NCBI GenBank assembly: GCA_017408735.1 | Contig: JAFQUB010000041.1 | Coordinates: forward strand, 1-64,000 | Direction of reading: 5' to 3' | Source of the DNA: Lachnospiraceae bacterium | GTDB taxonomy: Bacteria; Bacillota; Clostridia; Lachnospirales; Lachnospiraceae | Length of the DNA stretch: 64,000 bases | Program-made: the position numbers and the translations under genes | The notes under the pieces: generated by a model | Databases searched by the model: none | What the model saw: only the letters and a program-made list of their open reading frames with translations | Told to the model about the DNA's origin: nothing | Part shown: positions 45,469 through 54,977 of the stretch, in pieces | Position numbering within the stretch: position 1 is the first letter of the stretch | How the letters are laid out: each line of letters begins with the position of its first letter

Positions 45469-46776
45469 ATGATCAATTTGAAAAAATACGATATATTAAA
45501 AGAAAAGACGTATTTTAAAAAACTGGGAAAAGTAGTTAAAATTGTAGGATTAACAATTGAATCAGTTGGTCCGGATGCAAAGTTGAATGATTTGTGTATG
45601 ATTATATCCGGCGATGAAGACGAACATGCGATTATGGCAGAAGTAGTAGGCTTTCGTGATAACAGAGTTCTGTTGATGCCTTATGACAATGTGGAAGGTG
45701 TAGGGATTGGATGCGTGGTTGAAAACCTTGGACATCCTCTGGCAGTTCCGGTAGGGGAGCATTTGCTTGGGAAAACCTTGGATGGCTTGGGGAGAACCTT
45801 GGATGGCGAAGAAATAGCATCCAATATTCATTATCCGATTGAAGCGATGCCACCGGACCCGATGCAAAGAGAAATTATCAAAGATGTGCTTCCGTTGGGA
45901 GTGAAGGCGGTGGATGGTTTGATTACCGTTGGAAAAGGTCAGCGAATTGGCATCTTTGCAGGTAGTGGTGTTGGTAAGAGTACGTTGCTTGGTATGTTTG
46001 CAAGAAATACAAAGGCAGATATTAATGTAATAGCACTGATTGGAGAACGAGGCAGAGAAGTAAGAGAATTTATAGAACGAGATTTAGGGGAAGAGGGAAT
46101 GAAACGTTCCGTAGTAGTAGTGGCAACTTCTGATAAACCGGCTCTTATTCGAAATAAGGCTGCGAAGACGGCTACAGCGATCGCAGAGTACTTTAGGGCT
46201 CAAGGGAAAGATGTCTTGCTTATGATGGACTCCTTAACTCGTTTTTCCATGGCACAGCGAGAAATTGGTTTGGCATCCGGTGAACCGCCGGTTACCAGAG
46301 GTTATCCGCCCAGTGTATATTCAGAAATGCCGAAATTGTTAGAAAGAGCCGGAACGGCTGAAAAAGGTTCTATTACGGGGCTGTATACAGTTCTTGTAGA
46401 TGGTGATGATTTTAATGAACCGATTACAGATACCGCAAGAAGTATCTTGGATGGACATATTATGTTGTCCAGAAAACTGGCACATAAAAATCACTATCCG
46501 GCTATTGATGTACTGCAAAGTATATCCCGTGTTATGAGCCAGATTGCTACAAAAGAACATAAACAGATGGCTGGAAAGCTTAAAAATACTTTGTCTACAT
46601 ATAACGAAGCGGAAGATTTGATTAATATTGGAGCTTACAAAGAAGGTTCTAATAAGAATATTGATTATGCGGTAAGTAAAATCGATGCAGTAAACGAATT
46701 TTTGTGTCAGGATGTGGACGATAAATATAATTTTGAGGAAATTTTAATGCAATTAGATTCTATTTTTGCAGAATAG
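45469..46776 (+). CDS. fliI: Flagellum-specific ATPase FliI
   Basis: 435 residues, the family length. Walker A GIFAGSGVGKSTLLGMFA near 160-177, the AlalIGERGREVREFIE segment near 186, Walker B VLLMMDSLTRFSMAQREIGLA near 247 and the PSVYSEMPKLLERAG arginine region near 280 are intact. It is related to the F1 beta subunit and drives type III export of rod, hook and filament proteins with FliH and FliJ. It lies between fliH and fliJ. Confidence 0.97.
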   Translation: MINLKKYDILKEKTYFKKLGKVVKIVGLTIESVGPDAKLNDLCMIISGDEDEHAIMAEVVGFRDNRVLLMPYDNVEGVGIGCVVENLGHPLAVPVGEHLLGKTLDGLGRTLDGEEIASNIHYPIEAMPPDPMQREIIKDVLPLGVKAVDGLITVGKGQRIGIFAGSGVGKSTLLGMFARNTKADINVIALIGERGREVREFIERDLGEEGMKRSVVVVATSDKPALIRNKAAKTATAIAEYFRAQGKDVLLMMDSLTRFSMAQREIGLASGEPPVTRGYPPSVYSEMPKLLERAGTAEKGSITGLYTVLVDGDDFNEPITDTARSILDGHIMLSRKLAHKNHYPAIDVLQSISRVMSQIATKEHKQMAGKLKNTLSTYNEAEDLINIGAYKEGSNKNIDYAVSKIDAVNEFLCQDVDDKYNFEEILMQLDSIFAE

Positions 46777-46787
46777 GGTGATGGGGA

Positions 46788-47237
46788 ATGGCAAAGTTCA
46801 CATATAAAATGCAGAATATATTGGAAATAAAATTCAAACTGGAAAATCAGGCGAAAACGGTGTTTGCCAATGCTATGGCAAAGGTGGATGAAGAAAAAGC
46901 AAAGCTTGAAAGGCTGCAATTAAAGAAAGCGGCTTATGAGGCGGAATATAAACGCATTTTAAGCGGAGTATTAGATATCCGGGAATTGAATTTTTGTTTG
47001 CAAGGCATAGAACAAACAAAAGATGCCATAAAACAGCAGATTATTGCCATAGATGTGGCAGAAAGAAACCTTGAGGCGGCAAGACAACGATTGCAAGAGG
47101 TTATGCAGGAAAGAAAAACCCATGAAAAGTTGAAAGAATATGCCTTTGATGAATTTGTGAAAGAGGAAAATGCAGCAGAAGGCAAAGTAATAGATGAGTT
47201 AGTAAGTTATAATTTTAGTAAGGTGGCAGGTGAATAG
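46788..47237 (+). CDS. fliJ: Flagellar export chaperone FliJ
   Basis: 149 residues, almost entirely helical and charged, as expected for the FliJ coiled coil that inserts into the FliI hexamer like a gamma subunit. Sequence identity in this family is low; the identity rests on length, composition, the N-terminal FTYKMQNILEIKFKLENQAK pattern and position after fliI. The ATG at 46788 has GGGTGATGGGG upstream. The next gene starts three bases after its stop. Confidence 0.85.
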   Translation: MAKFTYKMQNILEIKFKLENQAKTVFANAMAKVDEEKAKLERLQLKKAAYEAEYKRILSGVLDIRELNFCLQGIEQTKDAIKQQIIAIDVAERNLEAARQRLQEVMQERKTHEKLKEYAFDEFVKEENAAEGKVIDELVSYNFSKVAGE

Positions 47238-47240
47238 GAA

Positions 47241-48056
47241 ATGGCAGAAGAATTAGAAAATTCAGCAGAATTGGAAGAAACTAAAAAAGGCAAAAAAAAG
47301 AAAAAAGATAAACAAATAGATACTGCCCTTAACAGTGAGTATGAGTTAGATGAACGAGGTGGTGGGATGTCCACGGTAGTGGTAACCATAGCAATCGTTA
47401 TTATATGGTTGGCGGTGTTTGCAATACTAATCAAGTGGGATGTGGGACATTTTGGTTCCACTGTATTGTATCCGGTGTTAAAAGATGTACCGGTGATTAA
47501 TATGATACTTCCGGAAGTGGAAGAAAGCACAGAAGAAACAGATGGTCAGTATGGTTATGCTACATTAGCAGAAGCCGTTGCAGAAATAAAACGCTTAGAA
47601 AATGAATTAGAAGAAAGCAAAACTGCTAATTCAGCAGATGATGAAGTGGTACAGGAATTAAGTGCAGAAATTGAGCGTTTGAAGAAATTTGAGCAGAATC
47701 AGGTGCAGTTTGAAAAAACAAAAACACAGTTTTATGAAGATGTGGTATTTAGTGATAATGCACCGGATATTGCAAATTATCAGCAGTATTATGAATTAAT
47801 CGAGCCTGAACAGGCAGCAGAATTGTATAAACAGGTAGTACAGCAAGAAACTTATGATGCACAGGTTGAAGAATATGCAAAAGCATATGGGGAAATGAAA
47901 CCTGCGCAGGCAGCAGGCATTTTTGAAGCAATGACAGATGACCTGCAATTAGCAGCATCAATTCTTGAAAATATTGATGCTACACAGCGAGGTAAGATTC
48001 TAGGAGCCATGGACCCGGAAGTAGCGGCAAGAATTACAAAAGTAATGGAGCCATAG
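47241..48056 (+). CDS. MotE-like / YlxF-type flagellar protein
   Basis: 271 residues. A basic cytoplasmic N-terminus (KKGKKKKKDK) leads to one transmembrane segment (about 43-65), then an outward coiled coil (about 110-155) and a C-terminal MgtE_N-like helical domain (about 175-271, with LIEPEQAAELYKQVVQQ and MKPAQAAGIFEAMTDDLQLAASILENI). This layout matches MotE-like proteins that stabilise the stator or MotC-type partners, and B. subtilis YlxF at this place in the operon. Despite the MgtE_N resemblance it is not a magnesium transporter, as the transport domain is missing. It sits between fliJ and fliK. Confidence 0.75.
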   Translation: MAEELENSAELEETKKGKKKKKDKQIDTALNSEYELDERGGGMSTVVVTIAIVIIWLAVFAILIKWDVGHFGSTVLYPVLKDVPVINMILPEVEESTEETDGQYGYATLAEAVAEIKRLENELEESKTANSADDEVVQELSAEIERLKKFEQNQVQFEKTKTQFYEDVVFSDNAPDIANYQQYYELIEPEQAAELYKQVVQQETYDAQVEEYAKAYGEMKPAQAAGIFEAMTDDLQLAASILENIDATQRGKILGAMDPEVAARITKVMEP

Positions 48057-48103
48057 AATTTTACATAAATAAACTATGAAATAAATGGGAAAGGAGGAGA
48101 AAC

Positions 48104-49723
48104 ATGGTAGGAACAGACATGAATGCAGTGGTATCATTGATGCAGGATACGATTCAGACGCAGCAGAATTCACTTATGCAGGGGCTTGCTTCTACAGCAG
48201 CATCTTCTGGTAAAACAGGCGCAGACTTTGAAGAATACATGAAAGCTAGTGTATCCACGACAGAAGAATCAAAGAGCAGTAGAAGTATAGAAAAAAATAT
48301 AACATCAGAAACAGAAGAAGTAAAAAAAGCAGAAGTGACAGAAGCGACTAAAAGCGAACAGCCAATGGTAGAAAAAACAGTTAAAAATCAGTCGCAGGAA
48401 GTAGAAGGTGACATTGATTTAACAGGTGAAACAAAAGAATCGGTTTCAGAAGAGACATTAAAGGTTTTGTTACCGCAAAACATACAGGGCTTGTTGGAAA
48501 TAACAGAAAACTCAACAGAAGTTGCAGAAAATATGCCGGAAGATTTGCAGGAAGCATTGGTAGAAATAGAAACAGAACTGATGCAGAAAATTATGGAAAG
48601 TTTTGATGTGACAGAAGAAGAACTGAAGGAAGCGATGGAAGTGCTTGCAATCAGTATTGTGGACTTGCTTCAGACGGATAAGCTGAAAGAACTGGCAGTT
48701 TATGTAAGTGGCGAAGAAAGTCTTGTATCCCTGGTTACAAACGCAGATATGTACAATGCTTACAAAGAAGTGGCAGTTGGTATTGAAGAAATAAGTGCTA
48801 CACTTATGGATAAATTTTCTGTAACACCAGAAGAACTGCAACAAATTGTAAGTCAGCTGAAAGAAACAACAATAGAAACCACACAAAATATAATGGAATC
48901 TGTAAATATGGATGTGGTTTCTGAGGAGGCATCATTGCTGGAAGGTGCAGAACAACCGGAAGAATTAGGAACAGAAGAAAAACAGCCTCAGATTCTAGTT
49001 GAAGTTTCAAAAACAGTGGGAACCTCAGAAAAACAGAATGCAGATAGTAATGTGTTTGTACAAGAAAATGGTGAAATACAGACAGAAATAACATCTCAGG
49101 ATGCAGGAACACAGCAGCAAGGCAACTTTGCATCAACTGAAAATGGGGAAGAAACTGAACCAACGCAAAAGAGCAATGAAAATTCAGCAATTCAGACAAA
49201 TACCAGCTATTCTACTGTTGTAACTGAAAATGAAGTTCAGACAGTAGTGAAAACACAGCAAGCGGATTTTGATGGAATTGTAAGACAGATTGTGGAACAG
49301 ATTAAGGTACAGATTAAACCTGATGTAACATCCATGGAATTACAGTTAAATCCGGAAAATTTGGGAAAAGTTAATTTGCAGGTAACATCCAAAGAAGGTG
49401 CTGTTACAGCGCAGCTGTTCGTTCAGAATGAGACAGTGAAAGCGATGATTGAAAGTCAGCTTATGGTTCTTCGAGAGGCAATGAATGAGCAGGGAGTGAA
49501 GGTGGAAGCGGTAGAAGTTACTGTGGAAACAGGCCAATTTGGCAGAAGTTTGGAACAACATTCTGAACAACAAAAACAAGAAGCAGAAAAACAGGCAAAA
49601 TCATATCAGCACAGAGCAATTAATCTTTTGGCTGGAATAGAGGAAGAATCTATGGATGCAGAAGAATTGTTGAGAGCGCATATTATGCGTGAAAGTGGAA
49701 ATAGCGTGGATATGAATGCTTAA
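48104..49723 (+). CDS. fliK: Flagellar hook-length control protein FliK
   Basis: 539 residues. A long, disordered, Glu/Thr/Gln-rich N-terminal and middle region (1 to about 395) is followed by the Flg_hook C-terminal domain, with VRQIVEQIKVQIKPDVTSMELQLNPENLGKVNLQVTSKEGAVTAQLFVQNETVKAMIESQLMVLREAMNEQGVKVEAVEV near 395-475. The long region acts as a ruler and the C-terminal domain contacts FlhB to switch export from hook to filament. The ATG at 48104 has AAGGAGGAG upstream. The body between the two ends is fast-evolving and low in complexity, as in other FliK proteins. Confidence 0.88.
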   Translation: MVGTDMNAVVSLMQDTIQTQQNSLMQGLASTAASSGKTGADFEEYMKASVSTTEESKSSRSIEKNITSETEEVKKAEVTEATKSEQPMVEKTVKNQSQEVEGDIDLTGETKESVSEETLKVLLPQNIQGLLEITENSTEVAENMPEDLQEALVEIETELMQKIMESFDVTEEELKEAMEVLAISIVDLLQTDKLKELAVYVSGEESLVSLVTNADMYNAYKEVAVGIEEISATLMDKFSVTPEELQQIVSQLKETTIETTQNIMESVNMDVVSEEASLLEGAEQPEELGTEEKQPQILVEVSKTVGTSEKQNADSNVFVQENGEIQTEITSQDAGTQQQGNFASTENGEETEPTQKSNENSAIQTNTSYSTVVTENEVQTVVKTQQADFDGIVRQIVEQIKVQIKPDVTSMELQLNPENLGKVNLQVTSKEGAVTAQLFVQNETVKAMIESQLMVLREAMNEQGVKVEAVEVTVETGQFGRSLEQHSEQQKQEAEKQAKSYQHRAINLLAGIEEESMDAEELLRAHIMRESGNSVDMNA

Positions 49724-49738
49724 AAAGGAGATGAGTAT

Positions 49739-50347
49739 ATGGCAATTTCAGTATCCGTTGTAGACGGAAAAGTTCAGGAAACAGCATCATCGGGAAGCTC
49801 TATATCGAACAGTGCTGATTCCGGAAATGGTTTGGGAAAAGATGCGTTTTTGCAACTACTGGTAACGCAGATGAAATATCAGGATCCGCTGAGTCCTATG
49901 GATAACACAGAATACATATCACAGTTGGCAACTTTTTCGCAGTTAGAAGAGTTACAGAATGTGTCAAACACAGTACAGCTTTCACAGGCGTCCTCTTTGA
50001 CCGGTGAAACTGTAATTATGAAAACAAAATCTTCGACTACCGGTGAGATGATGTATGTAACAGGAACGGTAGATTATGTAGTGGTTGAAAACAGTAAAGC
50101 GTATCTGTGTATTAATGGCGGAAGATATTCGATTGATGATCTGGATACTATAATTGATGAAAATTATTGGGAAGAATACAAGAACACTATTTTAGGTGGA
50201 AATACCTCTTCCGGCGGTACACAAGGAAGCGGCTCTACTACAGAAAGCGGTTCTGCGGGAGGAACGGATTCAGATAATAAAGATGATTCTTCTTCCGGTG
50301 AAACTGATAATTCCACAGATAACAATAATTCTATAGGTACAGTTTAG
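49739..50347 (+). CDS. flgD: Flagellar hook assembly protein FlgD
   Basis: 202 residues. The conserved N-terminal core GKDAFLQLLVTQMKYQDPLSPMDNTEYISQLATFSQLEELQNV (about 32-75) is the FlgD capping region. A central beta-rich part follows, and a C-terminal Gly/Ser/Thr/Asp-rich tail (about 155-202) replaces the Fn3-like domain of longer FlgD proteins. It caps the growing hook. The ATG at 49739 has AAGGAGATG upstream. It is followed by the small operon protein and flgE. Confidence 0.92.
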   Translation: MAISVSVVDGKVQETASSGSSISNSADSGNGLGKDAFLQLLVTQMKYQDPLSPMDNTEYISQLATFSQLEELQNVSNTVQLSQASSLTGETVIMKTKSSTTGEMMYVTGTVDYVVVENSKAYLCINGGRYSIDDLDTIIDENYWEEYKNTILGGNTSSGGTQGSGSTTESGSAGGTDSDNKDDSSSGETDNSTDNNNSIGTV

Positions 50348-50409
50348 AAAGAAAACAGTAGTCTGAAAATGCAGGGAAGCGGATTTTTCCATGGAGAGGA
50401 AGATGTAGA

Positions 50410-50802
50410 ATGAAGATTAATAATCAATTTTCATCTATTGAACAGGTTGCTGGCCAGTATTTAAACAAGAAAAGAACAACGGTTGATACTGCGAATCAGA
50501 ATATTTCCTTTACAGAAGTGCTGAAAAGCAAGCAGACGGAAGCAGATACAGAACTGAAGTTTTCGAAACATGCAGCCAGTCGTTTGGCGGACAGACAAAT
50601 TGATTTGACAGAAGAGCAAATGAGGCGTTTGGAGAATGGGACGAAGAAAGCATCCGAGAAAGGAATACAGGAATCATTGGTATTAATCGATCAGCTGGCA
50701 TTTATTGTAAGTGTAAAAAACAATACAGTAATCACAGCAATGGATCAAAAAGAAGCAAACGATAACATATTTACAAATATTGATGGCGCCGTAATTATGT
50801 AA
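50410..50802 (+). CDS. Flagellar operon protein of the TIGR02530 type
   Basis: 130 residues. The core KFSKHAASRLADRQIDLTEEQMRRLENGTKKASEKGIQESLVLIDQLAFIVSVKNNTVITAMDQ (about 54-118) matches the small protein found between flgD and flgE in many Firmicutes. Its exact role is not settled; a link to hook assembly is inferred from position. The ATG at 50410 has AGAGGAAG upstream. A small GTAACC/GGTTAC stem spans its stop and the gap to flgE. Confidence 0.85.
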   Translation: MKINNQFSSIEQVAGQYLNKKRTTVDTANQNISFTEVLKSKQTEADTELKFSKHAASRLADRQIDLTEEQMRRLENGTKKASEKGIQESLVLIDQLAFIVSVKNNTVITAMDQKEANDNIFTNIDGAVIM

Positions 50803-50881
50803 CCGGACCATTACGGAGGTTACTGTTTTGGAATGACAGAAAAAACAGTTGGCGCAATGAGGATTAGGAGGGTATATCACT

Positions 50882-52507
50882 ATGATGAGATCATTATACT
50901 CTGGTGTATCAGGGTTAAAAACACACCAGACAAGAATGGATGTAATTGGTAACAATATCGCAAACGTAAACACTGTTGCTTATAAGGCAAGTACGATGAG
51001 TTTTCAGGATTTAATGTATCAGACAACATCAGCTGCATCCGGTGCAGATGCAACCACAGGACGTGGTGGTGTAAATGCGAAGCAGATTGGTCTTGGTGTT
51101 GCTACAGGTGCAATTTCAAACAGTATTACAACACAGGGTGCTGCACAGACTACAAATGATGCGTTTGATTTAAGAATCGAAGGAAACAGCTTCTTTGTTG
51201 TAAATAATGGCTCTGAAAATTTATATACAAGAGCAGGTGCGTTTTACGTAGATGGAGTAGGTAACCTGGCAATGAAAACTACCGGTTATAATGTTATGGG
51301 TTGGGCGGCAGATGAAACAGGAAAGCTTTCAGATGAGCTTACAGCATTGAAAATCATGTCAGCTGAAAATCAGGTATCCAATCCGGAAGCAACAGAACTT
51401 GCCAGAATTACAGGTATTCTTGATAAAAATGGTTCTAAGCTGAATAATGGCGGACAGAGCATTTCACTGCAAATTTATGACGATTTGGGATATTCATACA
51501 CATGTAATTATAATATTACGCCGGTTACAGATGACAATGGAAATGTCGTTGAGGGAAAATACAAAATAGCGCTGGAAAAAATGGTGGATTCTAAAGGAGA
51601 GACCTTGGGAGCGGCAAATTACTTGAAACAGTATGATGCTAATGGAAATCTTCCGGCAGAATATGAACCAACCAACAATGCGTTTAAAGCAGAAGAAGTC
51701 ACCTTTGGTAATACAGTTATTGGGAAACAGGAGTACAGTATCACAACCAGCATTACAAATGCGGGTACTTCAAGTGAAGCGACTACATATGTTGTGAAAA
51801 ATTATGATGGAACAACAAAGAATTTTACTGTGAAAGATGAAGCGGTTGCATACTATAATCAGCTTACTGGATTAGAAATTAAAAGTGACGAAGTGATTGA
51901 TGTGGATGCTGCAGTAATAGAAAGCAGTTTTGCAGTTTATGGGTTTGATTTGGAGTATGATACAGCAAATGGTTCTTTGAAGAGCATTGGTGGAAATGAT
52001 TCCAAAGTAAAAATGAACCTTAACAATGTAAAACCTAGTATGAAAACTGTAACCATTGATTTTTCCGGTTCTTCTAACAAGGCAAACGGTGGTGTTGCAA
52101 CTATCGAAGGAAAAGCGGGAGATGCAGAAGGAAATAAAGCCGGTAAGAAGGTTGGTAAGATGACATCACTTTCTGTTGATGGAAACGGATACATCAATGC
52201 AACATACGATAATGGTAATTCCAGAGTATTAGGTTTGATTGCTATCGCTACTTTTGCAAATGCATCCGGTCTTGAAAAACAGGGTGAAAATCTTTATTCA
52301 GCTTCCTTGAACTCTGGTGAAGCATCCATCGGTGAAATTGCAGGACAGGGCGAAAAAATGACAAATGGTACATTGGAAATGTCAAACGTTGACTTATCCG
52401 CAGAATTTACTGAAATGATTACAACTCAGAGAGGTTTCCAGGCAAACAGCAGAATTATTACAACATCTGACAGCCTTCTGGAAGAATTAGTAAATCTTAA
52501 GAGATAA
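50882..52507 (+). CDS. flgE: Flagellar hook protein FlgE
   Basis: 541 residues. The axial N-terminus MRSLYSGVSGLKTHQTRMDVIGNNIANVNTVAYKAS (about 2-37) and C-terminus (LEMSNVDLSAEFTEMITTQRGFQANSRIITTSDSLLEELVNLKR) are canonical; the middle is a variable, outward beta region larger than in E. coli (402 residues). It polymerises into the hook. The ATG at 50882 has GGAGGG upstream. A GC-rich hairpin follows its stop, possibly stabilising the abundant message. No deleted segment is seen. Confidence 0.95.
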   Translation: MMRSLYSGVSGLKTHQTRMDVIGNNIANVNTVAYKASTMSFQDLMYQTTSAASGADATTGRGGVNAKQIGLGVATGAISNSITTQGAAQTTNDAFDLRIEGNSFFVVNNGSENLYTRAGAFYVDGVGNLAMKTTGYNVMGWAADETGKLSDELTALKIMSAENQVSNPEATELARITGILDKNGSKLNNGGQSISLQIYDDLGYSYTCNYNITPVTDDNGNVVEGKYKIALEKMVDSKGETLGAANYLKQYDANGNLPAEYEPTNNAFKAEEVTFGNTVIGKQEYSITTSITNAGTSSEATTYVVKNYDGTTKNFTVKDEAVAYYNQLTGLEIKSDEVIDVDAAVIESSFAVYGFDLEYDTANGSLKSIGGNDSKVKMNLNNVKPSMKTVTIDFSGSSNKANGGVATIEGKAGDAEGNKAGKKVGKMTSLSVDGNGYINATYDNGNSRVLGLIAIATFANASGLEKQGENLYSASLNSGEASIGEIAGQGEKMTNGTLEMSNVDLSAEFTEMITTQRGFQANSRIITTSDSLLEELVNLKR

Positions 52508-52517
52508 TTTTAAGTGA

Positions 52518-52538
52518 CAGGCGGCTTAAAGCCGCCTG
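52518..52538 (+). other. GC-rich hairpin between flgE and flbD
   Basis: CAGGCGGC-TTAAA-GCCGCCTG, with perfect 8-bp arms and possible closing T-A pairs, ten bases after the flgE stop and 19 before flbD. It is the most GC-rich stem in the flagellar operon. There is no T run (CCCATAAAG follows), so it is not a usual terminator. It may block 3' exonucleases or set flgE dosage. Confidence 0.65.
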
Positions 52539-52557
52539 CCCATAAAGAGGAAAAACT

Positions 52558-52755
52558 ATGATAGAAGTAACAAAACTTAATGGTAAAAAGCTTATTGTAA
52601 ATGCCGAATTGATTGAAACAATCGAAGAAACGCCTGACACGGTAATTTCTTTTTTGACAGGAAAAAAAATAATTGTAAAAGAAAGTAGACAAGAAGTGAA
52701 AAATTTAGTAATATTATATAAAAAGGAACTTTTAATTAGGCGGGAAAATCAGTAA
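52558..52755 (+). CDS. flbD: Flagellar protein FlbD (SwrD-like)
   Basis: 65 residues, the size of the FlbD/SwrD family that boosts motor torque in B. subtilis. The N-terminal MIEVTKLNGKKLIVNAELIETIEETPDTVISFLTGKKIIVKESRQEV is the whole conserved region; the tail is basic. The ATG at 52558 has AGAGGA upstream. It lies between flgE and motA in the known order. Confidence 0.93.
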   Translation: MIEVTKLNGKKLIVNAELIETIEETPDTVISFLTGKKIIVKESRQEVKNLVILYKKELLIRRENQ

Positions 52756-52816
52756 ATTGTTACTATTATATAGATAAAAACTAAAATGAGGAAAATCAGT
52801 TAGGAGTGGGTGAGTA

Positions 52817-53620
52817 ATGGATTTAGCTACATTAATAGGCTTGATAGCCGGTATGGCATTGATGATTTTCGGTATTGTAACCGGGGATCAAGGGATTTCG
52901 GCTCTTGGGAACTTTGTCGATCCGGCATCGATATTGATTACGTTTGGTGGTGCCTTCATGGCGGTAATGGCCAGTTCAAGTATGAAGGATTTTGTTGCGG
53001 GGTTAAAGAGTATTGCAATGACCTTTAAACCACCGGAATTGGATGAAGCCGGAACTATTAAAACGGTAATGGATTTATCCAATATTGCACGTAAGGAAGG
53101 GTTACTTGCTTTGGAAGAAGCGGCAAACAATCTGGAAGATGAGTTTTTGAAGAAAGGTATTCTTCTTGTAGTAGATGGTACCGATCCGGAGTTGGTAAGA
53201 GTAATCATGGAAACAGAATTGGACTGTATGGAAAGCCGTCATAAGAAGAATATGAACTTCTGGGACAATGTTGCTTCCATGGGTCCGGCGTGGGGGATGA
53301 TCGGTACCTTGATTGGGTTGATTAACATGTTAAAGAAACTGGATGATCCATCCAGTATCGGTCCTTCCATGGCCACAGCACTTGTTACAACCTTTTATGG
53401 TTCCGTATTGGCAAACTGGCTTGCAACACCGGCTTCTAATAAGTTGAAAGTGAATCATGAAGCGGAATTCCGGGTAAAGATAGTAATTATTGAAGGACTT
53501 TTATCTATTCAGGCAGGGGAAAACCCACGTGTTATTGGTGAAAAACTGAAATCATTCTTATCACCGACACAGAGAGCAGCCTTCGAGCAGGAAGAAGGTG
53601 GAGGTGAAGCTGATGGCTAA
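52817..53620 (+). CDS. motA: Flagellar stator protein MotA
   Basis: 267 residues. Four transmembrane segments (about 1-22, 31-52, 148-170 and 182-203) and the cytoplasmic loop with charged residues contacting FliG are present; the PAWGMIGTLIGLINML segment near 154-170 is the conserved proton-channel part. With MotB it forms the ion-driven stator. The ATG at 52817 has AGGAGTGGG upstream. Its last eight bases overlap motB. Confidence 0.95.
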   Translation: MDLATLIGLIAGMALMIFGIVTGDQGISALGNFVDPASILITFGGAFMAVMASSSMKDFVAGLKSIAMTFKPPELDEAGTIKTVMDLSNIARKEGLLALEEAANNLEDEFLKKGILLVVDGTDPELVRVIMETELDCMESRHKKNMNFWDNVASMGPAWGMIGTLIGLINMLKKLDDPSSIGPSMATALVTTFYGSVLANWLATPASNKLKVNHEAEFRVKIVIIEGLLSIQAGENPRVIGEKLKSFLSPTQRAAFEQEEGGGEADG

Positions 53621-54407
53621 AAAGAGGCAGGAAGACCCACCAAAAGGGCTGGCGCCGTGGATGGCCACCTTTAGTGATTTGATGAATCTTCTGCTGTGTT
53701 TCTTCGTTCTTTTGTTCTCTATGTCAACTATCGATGCAGAGAAGTTTGAACAGCTGGCGGCTTCCTTGGCAAGTAGTTTTAGCATATTGCCAAATGGTGC
53801 TTCTGCTATTGGTGATGGTGTACTGGTATCCAATGGGGTAAGTCAGTTGAATGAGCTTGCTGAGTATGTGAACAATATGGGATACGAAGCTGAGGAACAG
53901 GAACAGGATGATGCGATTACTGAGGTGAAGCAGGAACAGCTTGCAGAAACAGAGAAAATTGCAGAACAGATAGAAGAATTAACAGCAGCAAACAATATAG
54001 GAGAACAGGTAGAAGTAGACTTTAATGGTCAGTATGTATCTCTTACCTTAAATGGTGCGTTGTTATTTGATTCGGGAAGTGCAGAGGTGAAAGAAGAATC
54101 CAAACCAGTATTAGACAAGGTGGCAATGATTCTTACAAAATATAATGACCATACAATCGAAATTGAAGGTCATACTGATAATGTACCAATTCATACAGCG
54201 TCATTTAAAGATAATAATGAATTATCAAGCTTTCGTGCATTATCAGTGTTTAACTATTTACTAGAGGTGTCTGATTTGGACCCTGCAACATTAAAGCATT
54301 CCGGACGTGGTGAATACATTCCGGTGGCGGATAATGGAACAGCAGAAGGTAGAATGAGGAATAGACGAGTAGAAATCAAAATATACAGTAATTTACTGGA
54401 TGAATAA
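53613..54407 (+). CDS. motB: Flagellar stator protein MotB
   Basis: 264 residues. A single transmembrane segment (about 18-38) holds the essential proton-binding Asp22 in WMATFSDLMN. The plug region and coiled part follow (with EEQEQDDAITEVKQEQLAETEKIAEQIEEL near 95-125), and the C-terminal OmpA-like domain with IEGHTDNVPIH near 188 binds peptidoglycan. The ATG at 53613 has GGAGGTG upstream inside motA, so the genes are coupled. The ion is probably the proton; sodium use cannot be excluded by eye. Confidence 0.95.
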   Translation: MAKKRQEDPPKGLAPWMATFSDLMNLLLCFFVLLFSMSTIDAEKFEQLAASLASSFSILPNGASAIGDGVLVSNGVSQLNELAEYVNNMGYEAEEQEQDDAITEVKQEQLAETEKIAEQIEELTAANNIGEQVEVDFNGQYVSLTLNGALLFDSGSAEVKEESKPVLDKVAMILTKYNDHTIEIEGHTDNVPIHTASFKDNNELSSFRALSVFNYLLEVSDLDPATLKHSGRGEYIPVADNGTAEGRMRNRRVEIKIYSNLLDE

Positions 54408-54423
54408 AAGGGGATTGTGACAT

Positions 54424-54939
54424 ATGAAGAAAAATTTATTTAGTATTTTAATTCTGGCACTTGTGCTTGTGAATCTTGTGTTAAATGTAGTTATGATATT
54501 TAGTGTTCTTCCGGCAGCGAAGAAAACAAACAAAATGGTGACACAGATTTGCAGTATTTTGGATATTGAGCTGGCACCGGATGAAGAAGAAACGCAGAAG
54601 GTATCTATGGATAAGCTGGCGGTATATGAACTTTCTGAAGGAGAAACCATGACAATGAATTTCAAAGGCGGTGAAGATGGTAAGTCACATTATCTTGTAA
54701 CTGCTGTCAGTATCTCCATGAATACAGAAAGTGACGGTTACAAAAAGTATGGCGAAACAATTTCTGAAAAAGAAAGTATCATAAAAGGTGAAGTTAGTAA
54801 TATAGTATCCCAGTATACTATGGAAGAATATCAGGTAGATGCAGCTGGTATTCGTTCAGAGATTGTTAAAGGTCTTCAGGAAATGTTCGAATCAGACTTT
54901 ATTGTCGATGTAACATTTAGTGAACCAATCTACCAATAA
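54424..54939 (+). CDS. fliL: Flagellar basal-body-associated protein FliL
   Basis: 171 residues. A short cytoplasmic start, one transmembrane segment (about 6-27) and a C-terminal FliL domain (about 95-171, with FIVDVTFSEPIYQ at the end) are typical. FliL surrounds the stator and aids motor output. The ATG at 54424 has AAGGGGATTG upstream. The identity rests on layout, the C-terminal pattern and the position after motB and before fliM. Confidence 0.85.
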   Translation: MKKNLFSILILALVLVNLVLNVVMIFSVLPAAKKTNKMVTQICSILDIELAPDEEETQKVSMDKLAVYELSEGETMTMNFKGGEDGKSHYLVTAVSISMNTESDGYKKYGETISEKESIIKGEVSNIVSQYTMEEYQVDAAGIRSEIVKGLQEMFESDFIVDVTFSEPIYQ

Positions 54940-54977
54940 TTCGCAAAGCTAAAATAAGTCACGGAGGTGGTGAATAG

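Noticed and set aside
47241..48056. Magnesium transporter MgtE
   Set aside because: Only the N-terminal-like helical domain is present; the CBS and transport domains are absent and the gene sits in a flagellar operon.
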